Positions 1 through 8,039 of a stretch of 64,000 nt of DNA are shown piece after piece. Origin of the DNA: Candidatus Latescibacterota bacterium. GTDB taxonomy: Bacteria > Latescibacterota > UBA2968. Each line of letters opens with the position of its first letter. Position 1 is the first letter of the stretch. A program made the position numbers and the translations under genes. The stretch is taken from NCBI GenBank assembly GCA_022823725.1, contig JAJEHL010000029.1, positions 1 to 64,000 on the forward strand, written 5' to 3'. The notes beneath the pieces are model-generated. The model was not told the DNA's origin, ran no database searches, and saw only the letters and a list, made by a program, of their open reading frames with translations.

Positions 1-465
1 GGCTTCGCGTTCTTGTCTGCTCAGCACAACGGGGGGTAGGAACTTGCGACGCATAGACAAACCTCCTGTTTGGCTTTTTAGGTAGTCTATGATATCCCAA
101 CACAATTGGCAAATATTTTTTTTGACAGAGCAATTAGACAATTCAATGCGAATATTTTCTATGTCGTCGAGGTCCTCATCAACGTCGAGTTGCTCTTTAT
201 ATGACGCTGCCCCCAAGCCAAACCCTACCTCTGCCAGCCACTCCCGAAACTCCTCATCAGGGGCAACATTGTCATCTCCTGGTCTTATATCTGCGATCGC
301 TTTGACTTCAGGACCATTCAAAATGCGACTGTGAAACTTCTCACTTTTGAAATCCTCTAAGTGAACCTGATAAATATACTCTAACAGTTTACTTATTTTT
401 TTATGCCTTTCTGGCTCGTCTTCCACTGCGTTGCAGGCTATACGCAACCTTTCCAAATCATCCAT
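1..465 (-). CDS. Hypothetical protein, partial (C-terminus beyond window)
   Basis: An open minus-strand frame runs from an ATG at 465 to the window edge with no stop (155 codons). GAGGAAAG just upstream of 465 is a plausible ribosome-binding site. The first ~137 residues are acidic and helix-like, with two Cys in a CQLC motif. A second in-frame ATG at 54 has a stronger Shine-Dalgarno (AGGAGGT, 6 bases away) and opens a basic stretch beginning MRRKF. Either the protein starts at 465, or the real gene starts at 54 and the upstream opening is fortuitous. I do not recognise the family. The next gene upstream ends in a terminator, so this gene is transcribed separately. Confidence 0.5.
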   Translation of the reverse strand, partial: MDDLERLRIACNAVEDEPERHKKISKLLEYIYQVHLEDFKSEKFHSRILNGPEVKAIADIRPGDDNVAPDEEFREWLAEVGFGLGAASYKEQLDVDEDLDDIENIRIELSNCSVKKNICQLCWDIIDYLKSQTGGLSMRRKFLPPVVLSRQEREA

Positions 466-490
466 TGCTTTCCTCTATCTGAAAGTAGCC

Positions 491-534
491 GAAAAAGGAA
501 AAAGGGATTGCCCTGACGTCTTCGGACAATCCCT
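491..534 (-). terminator. Rho-independent terminator of the glyoxalase gene
   Basis: On the minus strand, arms AGGGATTG and CAATCCCT (534-527 and 510-503), extended by CC/GG pairs, are followed by a T-rich run through 491. It lies directly after the stop at 541. Confidence 0.75.
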
Positions 535-540
535 CGAATT

Positions 541-918
541 TCATCTCTCCAACAACTCAATTTCATACCCATCGGGATCATCGACAAACGCCATTTTGCG
601 CCCCGTGGGGAAAGTCTCTCGCCAATCGCCGGGCCAGATATCGAGTCCTTTTTTTTCTAACTCATCGCAAAAGGCAATCAAATCGGGCACGCCAATCGCG
701 AAATGCATTAAATCTTCGGGCACATTCAACTCGTAATCATCGGAATACGTCAATTCCAGCGTATGCTCGTTGCCCGGCAGTTCCAGATGACAGATCTGAT
801 TGCCCGCTGGCGACTTTTCCGAGCGACTCTTCACTACAAAACCAAAATGATCGCAATAATACTGGATCGACTTATCCAAATCGCTCACGCGAATGCGCGT
901 ATGAAGAAATACAGCCAT
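541..918 (-). CDS. gloA: Glyoxalase I-like VOC-family metalloenzyme
   Basis: A 125-residue protein of the vicinal-oxygen-chelate fold, the normal length for bacterial lactoylglutathione lyase. Glyoxalase I isomerises the hemithioacetal of methylglyoxal and a thiol in the cytoplasm. The four metal ligands can be placed at H6, E55, H72 and E121, close to H5/E56/H74/E122 of the E. coli enzyme, with the typical ending DPDGYEIELLE. The start has an AAAGGAG site. The gene is monocistronic, bracketed by its own terminator and that of the regulator gene upstream. Related VOC enzymes such as dioxygenases share the fold, so the exact substrate is inferred. Confidence 0.85.
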   Translation of the reverse strand: MAVFLHTRIRVSDLDKSIQYYCDHFGFVVKSRSEKSPAGNQICHLELPGNEHTLELTYSDDYELNVPEDLMHFAIGVPDLIAFCDELEKKGLDIWPGDWRETFPTGRKMAFVDDPDGYEIELLER

Positions 919-1030
919 GGTAAACTCCTTTGAAAAATGAAAAAGTGCGATTTACAACCTCAATAACCAACAAAGATACACAGGAATGAGACAAAGACAA
1001 GAAAAAGGCGAGGGACTGGCGGCCTGGAGC

Positions 1031-1064
1031 AAAAAAAAACAGGTCGCGCACAAAGCGGAACCTG
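1031..1064 (-). terminator. Rho-independent terminator of the sigma-region-4-like gene
   Basis: On the minus strand, arms CAGGT/ACCTG with inner CGC/GCG pairs (1064-1040) are followed by nine T residues (1039-1031). It lies 25 bases past the stop at 1089. Confidence 0.8.
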
Positions 1065-1088
1065 ATTGACAAAACAGAGAAAGAAAAG

Positions 1089-1469
1089 TTAGACCATAGA
1101 ATACATCGATGGTGATGGGGGTTTGACCTTTTGCCCGGGCACTATACCCAGAGCGCGTTGCACCCGTCTTATAGCGATGCGGTAGTGGCTTTGCACTGCA
1201 CTTTTTGAAATCTCTAAAAGTAGCGCAATCTCTGCAAACGTCTTGCCCTGTGAGCGCAGCAACAAAACCTCGTACTTGCGCCCCGTCAGTACAGTCTCAA
1301 TGACGTCTTTGACCTGAGCCAAACGCACGGGGTCTGCCTCGCCGGGCATTAAATGGCTGATATGACATGGCGCGCCGTTTTCCTGTAAATTATCGGAAAG
1401 GCGGGCGATATCTTCTGGCGAAAAACAAATCTCGCGCACCGTGTTATAATGTATTCTTTCGCGTTTCAT
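1089..1469 (-). CDS. Small sigma-70 region 4-like DNA-binding protein
   Basis: A 126-residue protein starting MKRERIHYNT. The C-terminal half carries a helix-turn-helix resembling sigma-70 region 4 or LuxR: GRKYEVLLLRSQGKTFAEIA followed by a recognition helix SKSAVQSHYRIAIRR. The N-terminal half (about residues 1-65) shows no clear sigma region 2, so it may be an atypical sigma-like factor or a stand-alone regulator. The frame is open upstream to 1541, but a good minus-strand promoter (1548-1520) would place transcription start near 1513, so I chose 1469. Monocistronic. Targets cannot be read from sequence. Confidence 0.7.
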   Translation of the reverse strand: MKRERIHYNTVREICFSPEDIARLSDNLQENGAPCHISHLMPGEADPVRLAQVKDVIETVLTGRKYEVLLLRSQGKTFAEIALLLEISKSAVQSHYRIAIRRVQRALGIVPGQKVKPPSPSMYSMV

Positions 1470-1519
1470 AGCATTTAAAAATGATAAACTCCGTCGAATC
1501 TCAAAAATCAGGACGCCGT

Positions 1520-1548
1520 AATTTAGCGGATTCAAACACACTTGGCAA
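1520..1548 (-). promoter_or_regulatory. Candidate sigma-70 promoter for the sigma-region-4-like gene
   Basis: TTGCCA (1548-1543), 17-base spacer, TAAATT (1525-1520) on the minus strand. Transcription would begin about 45 bases before the ATG at 1469. Confidence 0.4.
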
Positions 1549-1615
1549 GAAAAAATACCTTATTGCAAACCAGGAATCGGACTTCTATCAAAGTTGTACC
1601 CGCCTCGCAAACATC

Positions 1616-1643
1616 TTGACGAAAAATAATTTATGCTTAAATA
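1616..1643 (+). promoter_or_regulatory. Candidate sigma-70 promoter for the CNNM/CBS gene
   Basis: TTGACG (1616-1621), 16-base spacer, TAAATA (1638-1643). It lies about 50 bases before the ATG at 1694, in the divergent intergenic region. Confidence 0.35.
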
Positions 1644-1693
1644 AAGACAAAACCCTCCCAGTCTTGCCAAACTGTGCAAGGAGATAAAATTCC

Positions 1694-2743
1694 ATGATCG
1701 AGCTTATTATTGTTGTCGCTGCCGTTATTTTAACATCTGCCATGTGTTCGCTCTTCGAAGCCGTACTCTATTCTGTCCCCATCAGCCATATTGAAACCCT
1801 TGCCCGAGAAAACAAAACCTCTGGTTTGATTTTGCGGCGCTTGCGCCAAACCGTTGACCGACCAATTTCCGCCATCTTATCTCTGAACACCATATCAAAT
1901 ACCGGTGGCGTCAGCCTCGCGGGGTTTCTGTTTGCCACCGCGGTTATGGGAGAAAAAACATCTGGCGAATCATTTACGGGCATTGTCTTTTCCATCGCAA
2001 TGACCTTCGCCATCTTATTCTTATCCGAACTCCTGCCCAAAACAGTCGGCGTTGTTTATGCACGTCCTCTGTCGAACATGATCGCCCGCCCGCTCCAATT
2101 ATTGGTCTGGATATTCGCACCATTTATTGTATTGTCGCGCCTGGCCACGCGCCTGGTTGCCAAAGAACAAAATGAACAGGATATTTCCGATGAAGAACTC
2201 ATCTCACTCGCGCGCCTGGGAAGACGCAGTGGCGCATTAGACCCCACAGAAGCGCGCGTGATCCAAAATATTCTTTCCATCAAAGCCAAAACCGCCCATG
2301 AGGTCATGACCCCCCGAACCGTCGTTTTTTCTCTCAAAGACGACCTCACCGTTGAAGAAGCCCGCGACCAGCGTGGAATATGGTTTCACAGTCGCATTCC
2401 CGTTTACGAGAAAGATGTTGAAGACATTGTCGGCATTGTTTTGCGGCGCGACATTCTGGCTGCCCTCACAGATGACCGCGGCCAAAGCAAATTATCAGAC
2501 CTCATGCATCCCGTGCATTTTGTCGCCGAATCCCATAGCCTCGACCGCATCTTGCAAATGTTCCTCGATCGCCGCCAACACCTCTTTGTGGTCATCGATG
2601 AATACGGGGGGCTCGCAGGCGTTCTGACACTTGAAGACGTAATCGAAGAAATTCTCGGCTCTGAAATCGTCGATGAATCCGACCGCGTTGACAATCTGCG
2701 CGAACTCGCTCGCCGCCGTCGCCGGCAAACACTGGACGATTGA
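1694..2743 (+). CDS. CNNM transmembrane/CBS-pair protein (CorC/HlyC family)
   Basis: A 349-residue inner-membrane protein. Residues 1-150 contain about four hydrophobic segments of the CNNM (DUF21) domain, including the characteristic SELLPKTVG. Residues ~195-325 form a CBS pair (EVMTPRTVV first, EYGGLAGVLTLEDVIEEILG second). CNNM proteins are linked to magnesium or cobalt efflux. The C-terminal CorC_HlyC domain of ~420-440 residue relatives is absent: the protein ends in an arginine-rich tail soon after the second CBS. AGGAG precedes the start. It is the first gene of a plus-strand run. Confidence 0.85.
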   Translation: MIELIIVVAAVILTSAMCSLFEAVLYSVPISHIETLARENKTSGLILRRLRQTVDRPISAILSLNTISNTGGVSLAGFLFATAVMGEKTSGESFTGIVFSIAMTFAILFLSELLPKTVGVVYARPLSNMIARPLQLLVWIFAPFIVLSRLATRLVAKEQNEQDISDEELISLARLGRRSGALDPTEARVIQNILSIKAKTAHEVMTPRTVVFSLKDDLTVEEARDQRGIWFHSRIPVYEKDVEDIVGIVLRRDILAALTDDRGQSKLSDLMHPVHFVAESHSLDRILQMFLDRRQHLFVVIDEYGGLAGVLTLEDVIEEILGSEIVDESDRVDNLRELARRRRRQTLDD

Positions 2744-2770
2744 GCACCTATCCCAAATATGGAGTCTCTT

Positions 2771-3763
2771 ATGCTACGTGTATGTGTCATCGGGCTGGGG
2801 CCAATTGGCAACCGGCACGCTGATATTTATGTAGAAAACCCGCTGTCCCAACTTGTGGGCGTATGCGACATTGACGAAACGCGCGCCAATGCCACCGCAC
2901 AACGCCTGGGCATTACCCCTTTTTACAACGTTCCGAAAATGCTTGAAGAATGCAAACCCGATGTGGTAAGCGTAGCCACGGGTGGATATGAATATAGCAG
3001 TGATCACTACGCGCCCACAATGCAAGCCCTCGAGGCTGGCTGTCACGTTCTGGGCGAAAAACCCATCTCAAATAATATTGCACACGGCGAAGAAATGGTC
3101 GCCAAAGCAAAGGAAATGGGCGTCTGCTATGGCATTGACCTCAACCACCGCTTTACCCCTGCTGCTCGCCTTGCAAAAAAATGGGTCGATGAAGGGCGCC
3201 TGGGCCATCTGCTCTTTATCAATATGGCGATGTGGATCATGAACCCTGCGGAAAGCTCGCCGTATTATCACCTCAAAGCGCTTCACCCGCATACCATTGA
3301 CGTCATGCGCTATTTCTGCGGCGATATAGAAGCGGTTCAATGTTTCGCCACCAAAGCACCGGGACGCCAAATATGGTCCACCGCACAATTCAACATGCGT
3401 TTTAAAAATGGCGTGGTCGGCTCACTCACGGGCAGTTACGACATCGCGCGCGGACACCCCATGGAACGCTGCGAAGTTGCCGGCACAGGCGGTCGCTTCG
3501 TCCTCGAAGACATGTGGCACGAACTCACCCTCTACCCTGCGGGCAACCTCGAAAAAACCGTGTACACAGACCCGGCCTTTGGGGGATTTGGAGACTTTAT
3601 CGACACCTTCCGCGACCGCATCGGCACATTTCTCCGACAGGTCAGTGACGGGGTTGCACCCGAAGACATCAGCGGCTCGGGCGAAGAGGGGCTCGCCGCG
3701 CAAAAAGTCATCGCCGCAGCCATTGAATCGCTCGACACTGAAACCGTTGTTTACGTGAAATAG
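2771..3763 (+). CDS. Gfo/Idh/MocA family NAD(P)-dependent oxidoreductase
   Basis: A 330-residue cytoplasmic protein with an N-terminal Rossmann fold (VCVIGLGPIGNRHADIY) and the family EKP motif (GEKPIS) near residue 100. Members oxidise or reduce sugars, inositols and related polyols. An ATG at 2759 is also in frame, but GGAG at 2761-2764 is well spaced for the ATG at 2771. The next gene is a second member of the family 8 bases downstream, so they probably act in one pathway. Substrate unknown. Confidence 0.85.
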   Translation: MLRVCVIGLGPIGNRHADIYVENPLSQLVGVCDIDETRANATAQRLGITPFYNVPKMLEECKPDVVSVATGGYEYSSDHYAPTMQALEAGCHVLGEKPISNNIAHGEEMVAKAKEMGVCYGIDLNHRFTPAARLAKKWVDEGRLGHLLFINMAMWIMNPAESSPYYHLKALHPHTIDVMRYFCGDIEAVQCFATKAPGRQIWSTAQFNMRFKNGVVGSLTGSYDIARGHPMERCEVAGTGGRFVLEDMWHELTLYPAGNLEKTVYTDPAFGGFGDFIDTFRDRIGTFLRQVSDGVAPEDISGSGEEGLAAQKVIAAAIESLDTETVVYVK

Positions 3764-3771
3764 GGGTATTT

Positions 3772-4815
3772 ATGGACAAAGTTCACATTGGCGTCATCAG
3801 CCACGCACACGGACACATCAACACATATTGCGGACAAATGCAGCATTACGACGACGTCGAACTCATCGCCACATGGGACGACAACAAAGACCGCGGGCGC
3901 GAAAACGCCAACAAATTCGGCATGGAATATCGCACATCAGCAGACGCCGTACTCAGCGACCCAAACATCGACACCGTCATGATCGGCATAGAGACCAATC
4001 GCCACGCAGAATACGCGCTCATGGCCGCTCAGGCAGGCAAAAACATCCTGCTTCAAAAACCCATGGCCACCACCCTTGAAGATTGTGACCGCATCATCGA
4101 AGCCATAAATAAATCGGGCGTCAAATTCAGTATGGCCTTTCAAATGCGGCAAGACCCTGTCAACCGCAAAATCAAAGAACTCGTTGGCAAGGGCATAATC
4201 GGTAATATCGCGGTCGTGCGCCGAAGACATTGTATCCCGGTTCTGCTCAATCCCCACTTTGCCACTGGCGCATCCAGATGGCACGTCGATCCCATTGCCA
4301 ATATCGGAATGTACTTCGACGACGCCACCCATGCCGCTGACTGGTTCTACTGGATCTTTGGTCGCCCCGTCTCAGTCATGGCCGAAATCGACAACATCGT
4401 GACAGAAACAGCACCCGACGATAACGGCGTCTCCATCTTCCGCTTTGAAACCGGCATAATGGGCATATTGTTCAACGGCTCCACCACTGCCGCAGGCGTC
4501 AACACCACTGAAATCTACGGCGATGAGGGAACCATCATTCAGGACTACGGCGACGCGCCTTCTACTTCTGCGCCGCGATCAAAAGACGCCATACCACTCA
4601 AATACATCCGCCGCGGTGACGATCGCTGGACCGAATTCAAAATGGACATACCCCAGGGACAGGGCGAGCGCATCGCTGGCATACCCCGTCCATTTATCAA
4701 CTACATTCGCGGCCTGAGCGACGAGCGCGTCTCCCCCGAAGAGGGGCGCGTCTCCGTTGAAATGATCCTCGGCGCGTATCTATCGGCAAAAGAAGGCAGA
4801 AGAATCACATTCTAA
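3772..4815 (+). CDS. Gfo/Idh/MocA family oxidoreductase, second copy
   Basis: A 347-residue protein of the same superfamily as its upstream neighbour, but clearly divergent. The N-terminal strand reads VHIGVISHAHGH, so the usual GxGxxG loop is degenerate. The EKP motif appears as LQKPMA, and a C-terminal alpha/beta domain follows. The early HAHGH may affect cofactor or substrate binding. It follows the first copy by 8 bases and precedes an O-methyltransferase, suggesting a small catabolic or modification operon. Substrate unknown. Confidence 0.8.
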   Translation: MDKVHIGVISHAHGHINTYCGQMQHYDDVELIATWDDNKDRGRENANKFGMEYRTSADAVLSDPNIDTVMIGIETNRHAEYALMAAQAGKNILLQKPMATTLEDCDRIIEAINKSGVKFSMAFQMRQDPVNRKIKELVGKGIIGNIAVVRRRHCIPVLLNPHFATGASRWHVDPIANIGMYFDDATHAADWFYWIFGRPVSVMAEIDNIVTETAPDDNGVSIFRFETGIMGILFNGSTTAAGVNTTEIYGDEGTIIQDYGDAPSTSAPRSKDAIPLKYIRRGDDRWTEFKMDIPQGQGERIAGIPRPFINYIRGLSDERVSPEEGRVSVEMILGAYLSAKEGRRITF

Positions 4816-4842
4816 ACGCGCGTAAAATGAAAGGCTAACCCA

Positions 4843-5487
4843 ATGCAACAAACCTATCCCGATCTCGATACATACAAACGGGAAGTATTCGCCCGTGAAG
4901 ACGACTTGCTCAAAAACATCATGCCCGACGCTGCCGAACAGGGTATCCCGCGAATCTCCGTCAGCCCCGAAGCCGGGCAAACCCTGTATTTGCTCGCCAA
5001 AACAATCGGCGCAAAAAAAATCCTCGAATTTGGTGCGCTCGCTGGCTATTCGGGCATCTGGCTCGCCCGCGCACTGCCCGAAGATGGACAATTTATCACC
5101 CTGGAAATTGAGCCCAAACACGCTGAGATCACGCGGCGCAATTACGAAAAAGCCGGGCTATCAGACCGAACAGACGTGCGATTAGGCGACGGCGCAAAAC
5201 TCATGCAAGACGCGGCGCAAGACGGGCCTTTTGACCTCATATTTATCGATGCAGACAAAGAGAGCTATCCCAAATACCTCGACTTTGCCCTTGAGAACAC
5301 GCGCCCGGGCGGCCTCATCATCGCCGACAATGCCAATGGACACGGACACACACACCGCGCACTACCCGAAGGCGATGGTCGCCGCGGCATACAGGACTAT
5401 AACCGCCGCGTTGCCGACCACCCCAAACTTATCTCCAACATTATTCCCGTAGGCGGCTGGCTCGCGGTCTCACTCGTTTTGGACTAA
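4843..5487 (+). CDS. O-methyltransferase, class I SAM-dependent (Methyltransf_3 type)
   Basis: A 214-residue cytoplasmic enzyme of the caffeoyl-CoA/catechol O-methyltransferase family. It has the SAM-binding motif ILEFGALAGYSGIWLA, an acidic residue after strand 2 (LEIEPKHAE), and the metal-binding IDADKESYPKY and DNANGHG motifs. The length is typical. It probably methylates a hydroxyl on a small phenolic or catechol-like substrate, which cannot be read from the sequence. It lies 27 bases after the second Gfo/Idh/MocA gene. Confidence 0.8.
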   Translation: MQQTYPDLDTYKREVFAREDDLLKNIMPDAAEQGIPRISVSPEAGQTLYLLAKTIGAKKILEFGALAGYSGIWLARALPEDGQFITLEIEPKHAEITRRNYEKAGLSDRTDVRLGDGAKLMQDAAQDGPFDLIFIDADKESYPKYLDFALENTRPGGLIIADNANGHGHTHRALPEGDGRRGIQDYNRRVADHPKLISNIIPVGGWLAVSLVLD

Positions 5488-5503
5488 ATCTCAGAACTGA
5501 CTC

Positions 5504-5532
5504 TTGACCCTACCATTGCCCTCCTTTATATT
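5504..5532 (+). promoter_or_regulatory. Sigma-70 promoter upstream of the bifunctional-nuclease-domain gene
   Basis: TTGACC (5504-5509), 17-base spacer, TATATT (5527-5532), both 5/6 matches. Transcription would start near 5539, downstream of the ATG at 5535, which argues for the next ATG at 5559. Confidence 0.55.
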
Positions 5533-5558
5533 TTATGAAACCAACGGAGGTCGCGCCC

Positions 5559-6041
5559 ATGGTCTATGAAGCCCAAATTGAAGGCATATTTATCGACCGC
5601 CAACTCGAAGAGCCAGTTGTTATGCTCAAACAAAAAGACGGCGACCACCGCGTGCCAATATGGATACAAATGGGCGAAATGTTTTCGCTCGCCCTTCAGA
5701 TTGCAGGCGAAAATTTCAAACCGCCGCGTCCATTTGCACACGACCTGATCAAAACGATTATCAAAAACCTGCAAGCCAGCGTTCAACACGCGCTCATTAC
5801 AGACATCATAGACCACGTCTATCGCGCACAATTGCATCTCACCTCCCCCGCAACCCCTCTGGAACTCGACGCGCGCCCCAGCGATGCGATCTTGATGGCA
5901 CTCAAGTTTGGCGTGCCAATCTACATTGACGAAAAAGTGATGCAAAAAAGCGCTGAACTGTCGAAAAACCATCCCCCCGAACTCCTACAACAGAGACTCC
6001 AAAAACTGCACCCAGAAGACTTTATCAACTTTGTTCAATGA
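5559..6041 (+). CDS. Bifunctional nuclease (BFN/DUF151) domain protein
   Basis: A 160-residue protein matching the BFN (DUF151) fold. Recognisable parts are the opening strand with LEEPVVMLKQKDGDHRVPIW, the TPLELDARPSDAIL motif, and a short C-terminal helical tail. Plant and bacterial members have reported RNase/DNase activity; most bacterial copies are uncharacterised. The start at 5559 is supported by GGAGG at 5546-5550 and by the promoter, which excludes the ATG at 5535. The stop overlaps the next ATG (ATGA), suggesting translational coupling to the TPR/binding-protein gene. Confidence 0.8.
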   Translation: MVYEAQIEGIFIDRQLEEPVVMLKQKDGDHRVPIWIQMGEMFSLALQIAGENFKPPRPFAHDLIKTIIKNLQASVQHALITDIIDHVYRAQLHLTSPATPLELDARPSDAILMALKFGVPIYIDEKVMQKSAELSKNHPPELLQQRLQKLHPEDFINFVQ

Positions 6042-7894
6042 AAACATTATCCACACTCCTGTTTCTCCTCCTCTTCTCTACCCAGATACCGGGTGAGATA
6101 TTCAGCCAGAAAGCGGAAACCCTCTTCCAACGCGCACTTGCCCATTATAATCAAGACAATTTGTCAGACGCCCGGGATGGGTTTATCGAACTCATCGAAC
6201 AACACCCCCCCAATCAGCGCACCTCTGCCGCGCGATTCATGCTGGCAAAATCGCACTACAAATTGAAAGCGTACGATCTGGCTCTGAACGAGGCTATCGC
6301 GCTTCAACACCACTATCCGCACAGCCGATACATCTCCGAAGCCGATCTGATCATCGGCGACTGCTATTTTCACCAGCGCCAGATTTACAACGCCGCCACA
6401 CAATATGCGCGCGTACTCACCAGCCGCGCCGACATACGCACCAAAGCGCGCGCAGCCGACCGCCTGGGTCAATTATCCGGCAGCGAAAAACTGGCCGACA
6501 GCGAGATCGACAATCTAAAAACCGACTTTAATCGCGCCATCATCGACGAAGCCATTGTATTTGGCAAAGCGCGCTGGCACATCAAACTCGGCAACCTCGA
6601 AACGGGCAACAAATACTTGTCCTTCTTTCTCGATCATCATCCAAATGGGCAATTCACAGCACTCGCGCGGCAAATCCCCATACCCGAACGCACATCGCCC
6701 CAACCCACTCCCAGCCCCCAAAATGCGCGCTATAAAATCGGCGTCATCGCGCCATTGGGCACCCCAAGCGGCGAAGACCTCCGCAACGGCATCACACTTG
6801 CGAGAGACCGCAATCCACTCGCACAGATCGAATTGATATTTGAAGACTCTGAAGGCGATCCCATTCGCGCAGCACGCGCGGCACAGCACCTTGTTGAAGA
6901 ACGCGAAGTACTCGCTATCATCGGCGCGCTCACAAGCGCGGTAACCACGCCTATCGCAACCATGCTCAGTGCCCAAAAAGTGCCCCTGATAGCTCCAACA
7001 GCCTCAGACGACGGCATTGCGTCCCTCAGTCCCTACGTTTTTCAAGTCAATGCAACGCCGGGCGCACAGGGCAGGCATATTGCGGAACACGCCGTGAATA
7101 AACAAGGCTTGCGAACGCTGGCCTCGCTCGCGTCTCGAGATGATTATGGCCGGAGTATCGCCCACGCTTTTGCCACCAGAGCCGAAGACCTCGGTGCCGA
7201 AGTACTCATTCAAGAATGGTATGAACCGGGTACTACGGATTATCGCCGTCAATTTGAACGCATACGCAGCGCGGGACTGGCACTTCAAGCGCCCGACGAT
7301 CTCGCTTCGGAAATTGACTCATTAATCCTCGGTGACATACGCGTTGCCCCTCCCCCACCCGTCGTTGTTAATCCCGACACCGTGCAACTCGAAGTTGTCG
7401 AAGCCCTGGATGGCATCCTCATTGCCGGTGGCGCTGAAGACATCCTGCTAATCACTCCCCAATTTCACTCTGCCCTCGTCTCTTCCCAGGTACTCGGCAG
7501 CGATGGCTGGAACCACGATGAAGTGGCTCGCGATGGAGGCAATTATGTAGATGGCGCTATTTTTGTCGCTAAATATTACGACCAGAGCCACCTCGAATCC
7601 GTGCAAAATTTTGTCAACGCCTACCGCTCGCGCTTTGGCAAAGAACAGAATATCGTTGCCGCTCTCGGATACGATGCCATGCTATCCATCCTGCACGGTA
7701 TAAACGCGGGTGGCACCACCCGAGACCGCCTGCGAGACCGCCTTGAAACCCTCGCGGAAATACCCGGCGCAACTGGTCAAATATCCTTTGACAAAGGCCA
7801 TCGGGAAAATGCCTGGATGTATATGCTCACCATCCGGAATCGCAGAATAGAACCGTATCAGAATCCGCAGATGGACGCAGATGGACGCAGATAA
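6038..7894 (+). CDS. Exported TPR plus periplasmic-binding (Peripla_BP_6) fusion protein
   Basis: A 618-residue protein with a signal peptide (hydrophobic residues 4-20). About residues 25-210 are tetratricopeptide-like repeats (LFQRALAHYNQDNLSDARDG). About 230-600 are a type I periplasmic binding domain like the leucine/isoleucine/valine-binding proteins (YKIGVIAPLGTPSGEDLRNG). TPR plus LIV-BP is the architecture of the LpoA penicillin-binding-protein activator, but a sensor or transport role is equally possible. It overlaps the upstream gene by 4 bases. The last residues (PQMDADGRR) are encoded by a dispersed intergenic-type repeat, so the natural C-terminus may have been replaced. Confidence 0.8.
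   Translation: MKTLSTLLFLLLFSTQIPGEIFSQKAETLFQRALAHYNQDNLSDARDGFIELIEQHPPNQRTSAARFMLAKSHYKLKAYDLALNEAIALQHHYPHSRYISEADLIIGDCYFHQRQIYNAATQYARVLTSRADIRTKARAADRLGQLSGSEKLADSEIDNLKTDFNRAIIDEAIVFGKARWHIKLGNLETGNKYLSFFLDHHPNGQFTALARQIPIPERTSPQPTPSPQNARYKIGVIAPLGTPSGEDLRNGITLARDRNPLAQIELIFEDSEGDPIRAARAAQHLVEEREVLAIIGALTSAVTTPIATMLSAQKVPLIAPTASDDGIASLSPYVFQVNATPGAQGRHIAEHAVNKQGLRTLASLASRDDYGRSIAHAFATRAEDLGAEVLIQEWYEPGTTDYRRQFERIRSAGLALQAPDDLASEIDSLILGDIRVAPPPPVVVNPDTVQLEVVEALDGILIAGGAEDILLITPQFHSALVSSQVLGSDGWNHDEVARDGGNYVDGAIFVAKYYDQSHLESVQNFVNAYRSRFGKEQNIVAALGYDAMLSILHGINAGGTTRDRLRDRLETLAEIPGATGQISFDKGHRENAWMYMLTIRNRRIEPYQNPQMDADGRR
7863..7892 (+). repeat. Dispersed repeat, CGCAGAT type, copy 1
   Basis: ATCCGCAGAT followed by two units of GGACGCAGAT. 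It shares the CCGCAGAT/CGCAGAT core with copies at 36878-36905 and 46204-46230. It forms the 3' end of the preceding coding sequence. Confidence 0.6.
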
Positions 7895-7930
7895 AAAAGA
7901 GAGACTGAGGACTGGTTGGGAGCTTCTCAA

Positions 7931-7951
7931 TTTTTAATTTTTAATTTTTAA
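7931..7951 (+). repeat. Short tandem repeat, 3 x TTTTTAA
   Basis: Three perfect 7-base units in the gap between the TPR/binding protein and the HhH/beta-barrel gene. A related single AT-rich unit lies at about 31194-31206. Confidence 0.6.
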
Positions 7952-8039
7952 TTCTTCTGGCATACCGTTTGCTTAAGATCTATTGCAGTAATAAATCAAC
8001 TTACTGTAAATACAGACCTTTATACCGCAAACGCGCCAA

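Noticed and set aside
872-1072. Minus-strand 66-codon frame between the glyoxalase and regulator genes
   Set aside because: It runs across the regulator's terminator and into the glyoxalase start, with no domain.
1481-1687. Plus-strand 68-codon frame in the divergent promoter region
   Set aside because: It overlaps the start of the sigma-region-4-like gene and both predicted promoters, has no ribosome site and no recognisable domain.
7931-7951. CRISPR-like repeat array
   Set aside because: Units are 7 bases, contiguous and without spacers; no cas genes are present anywhere in the window.
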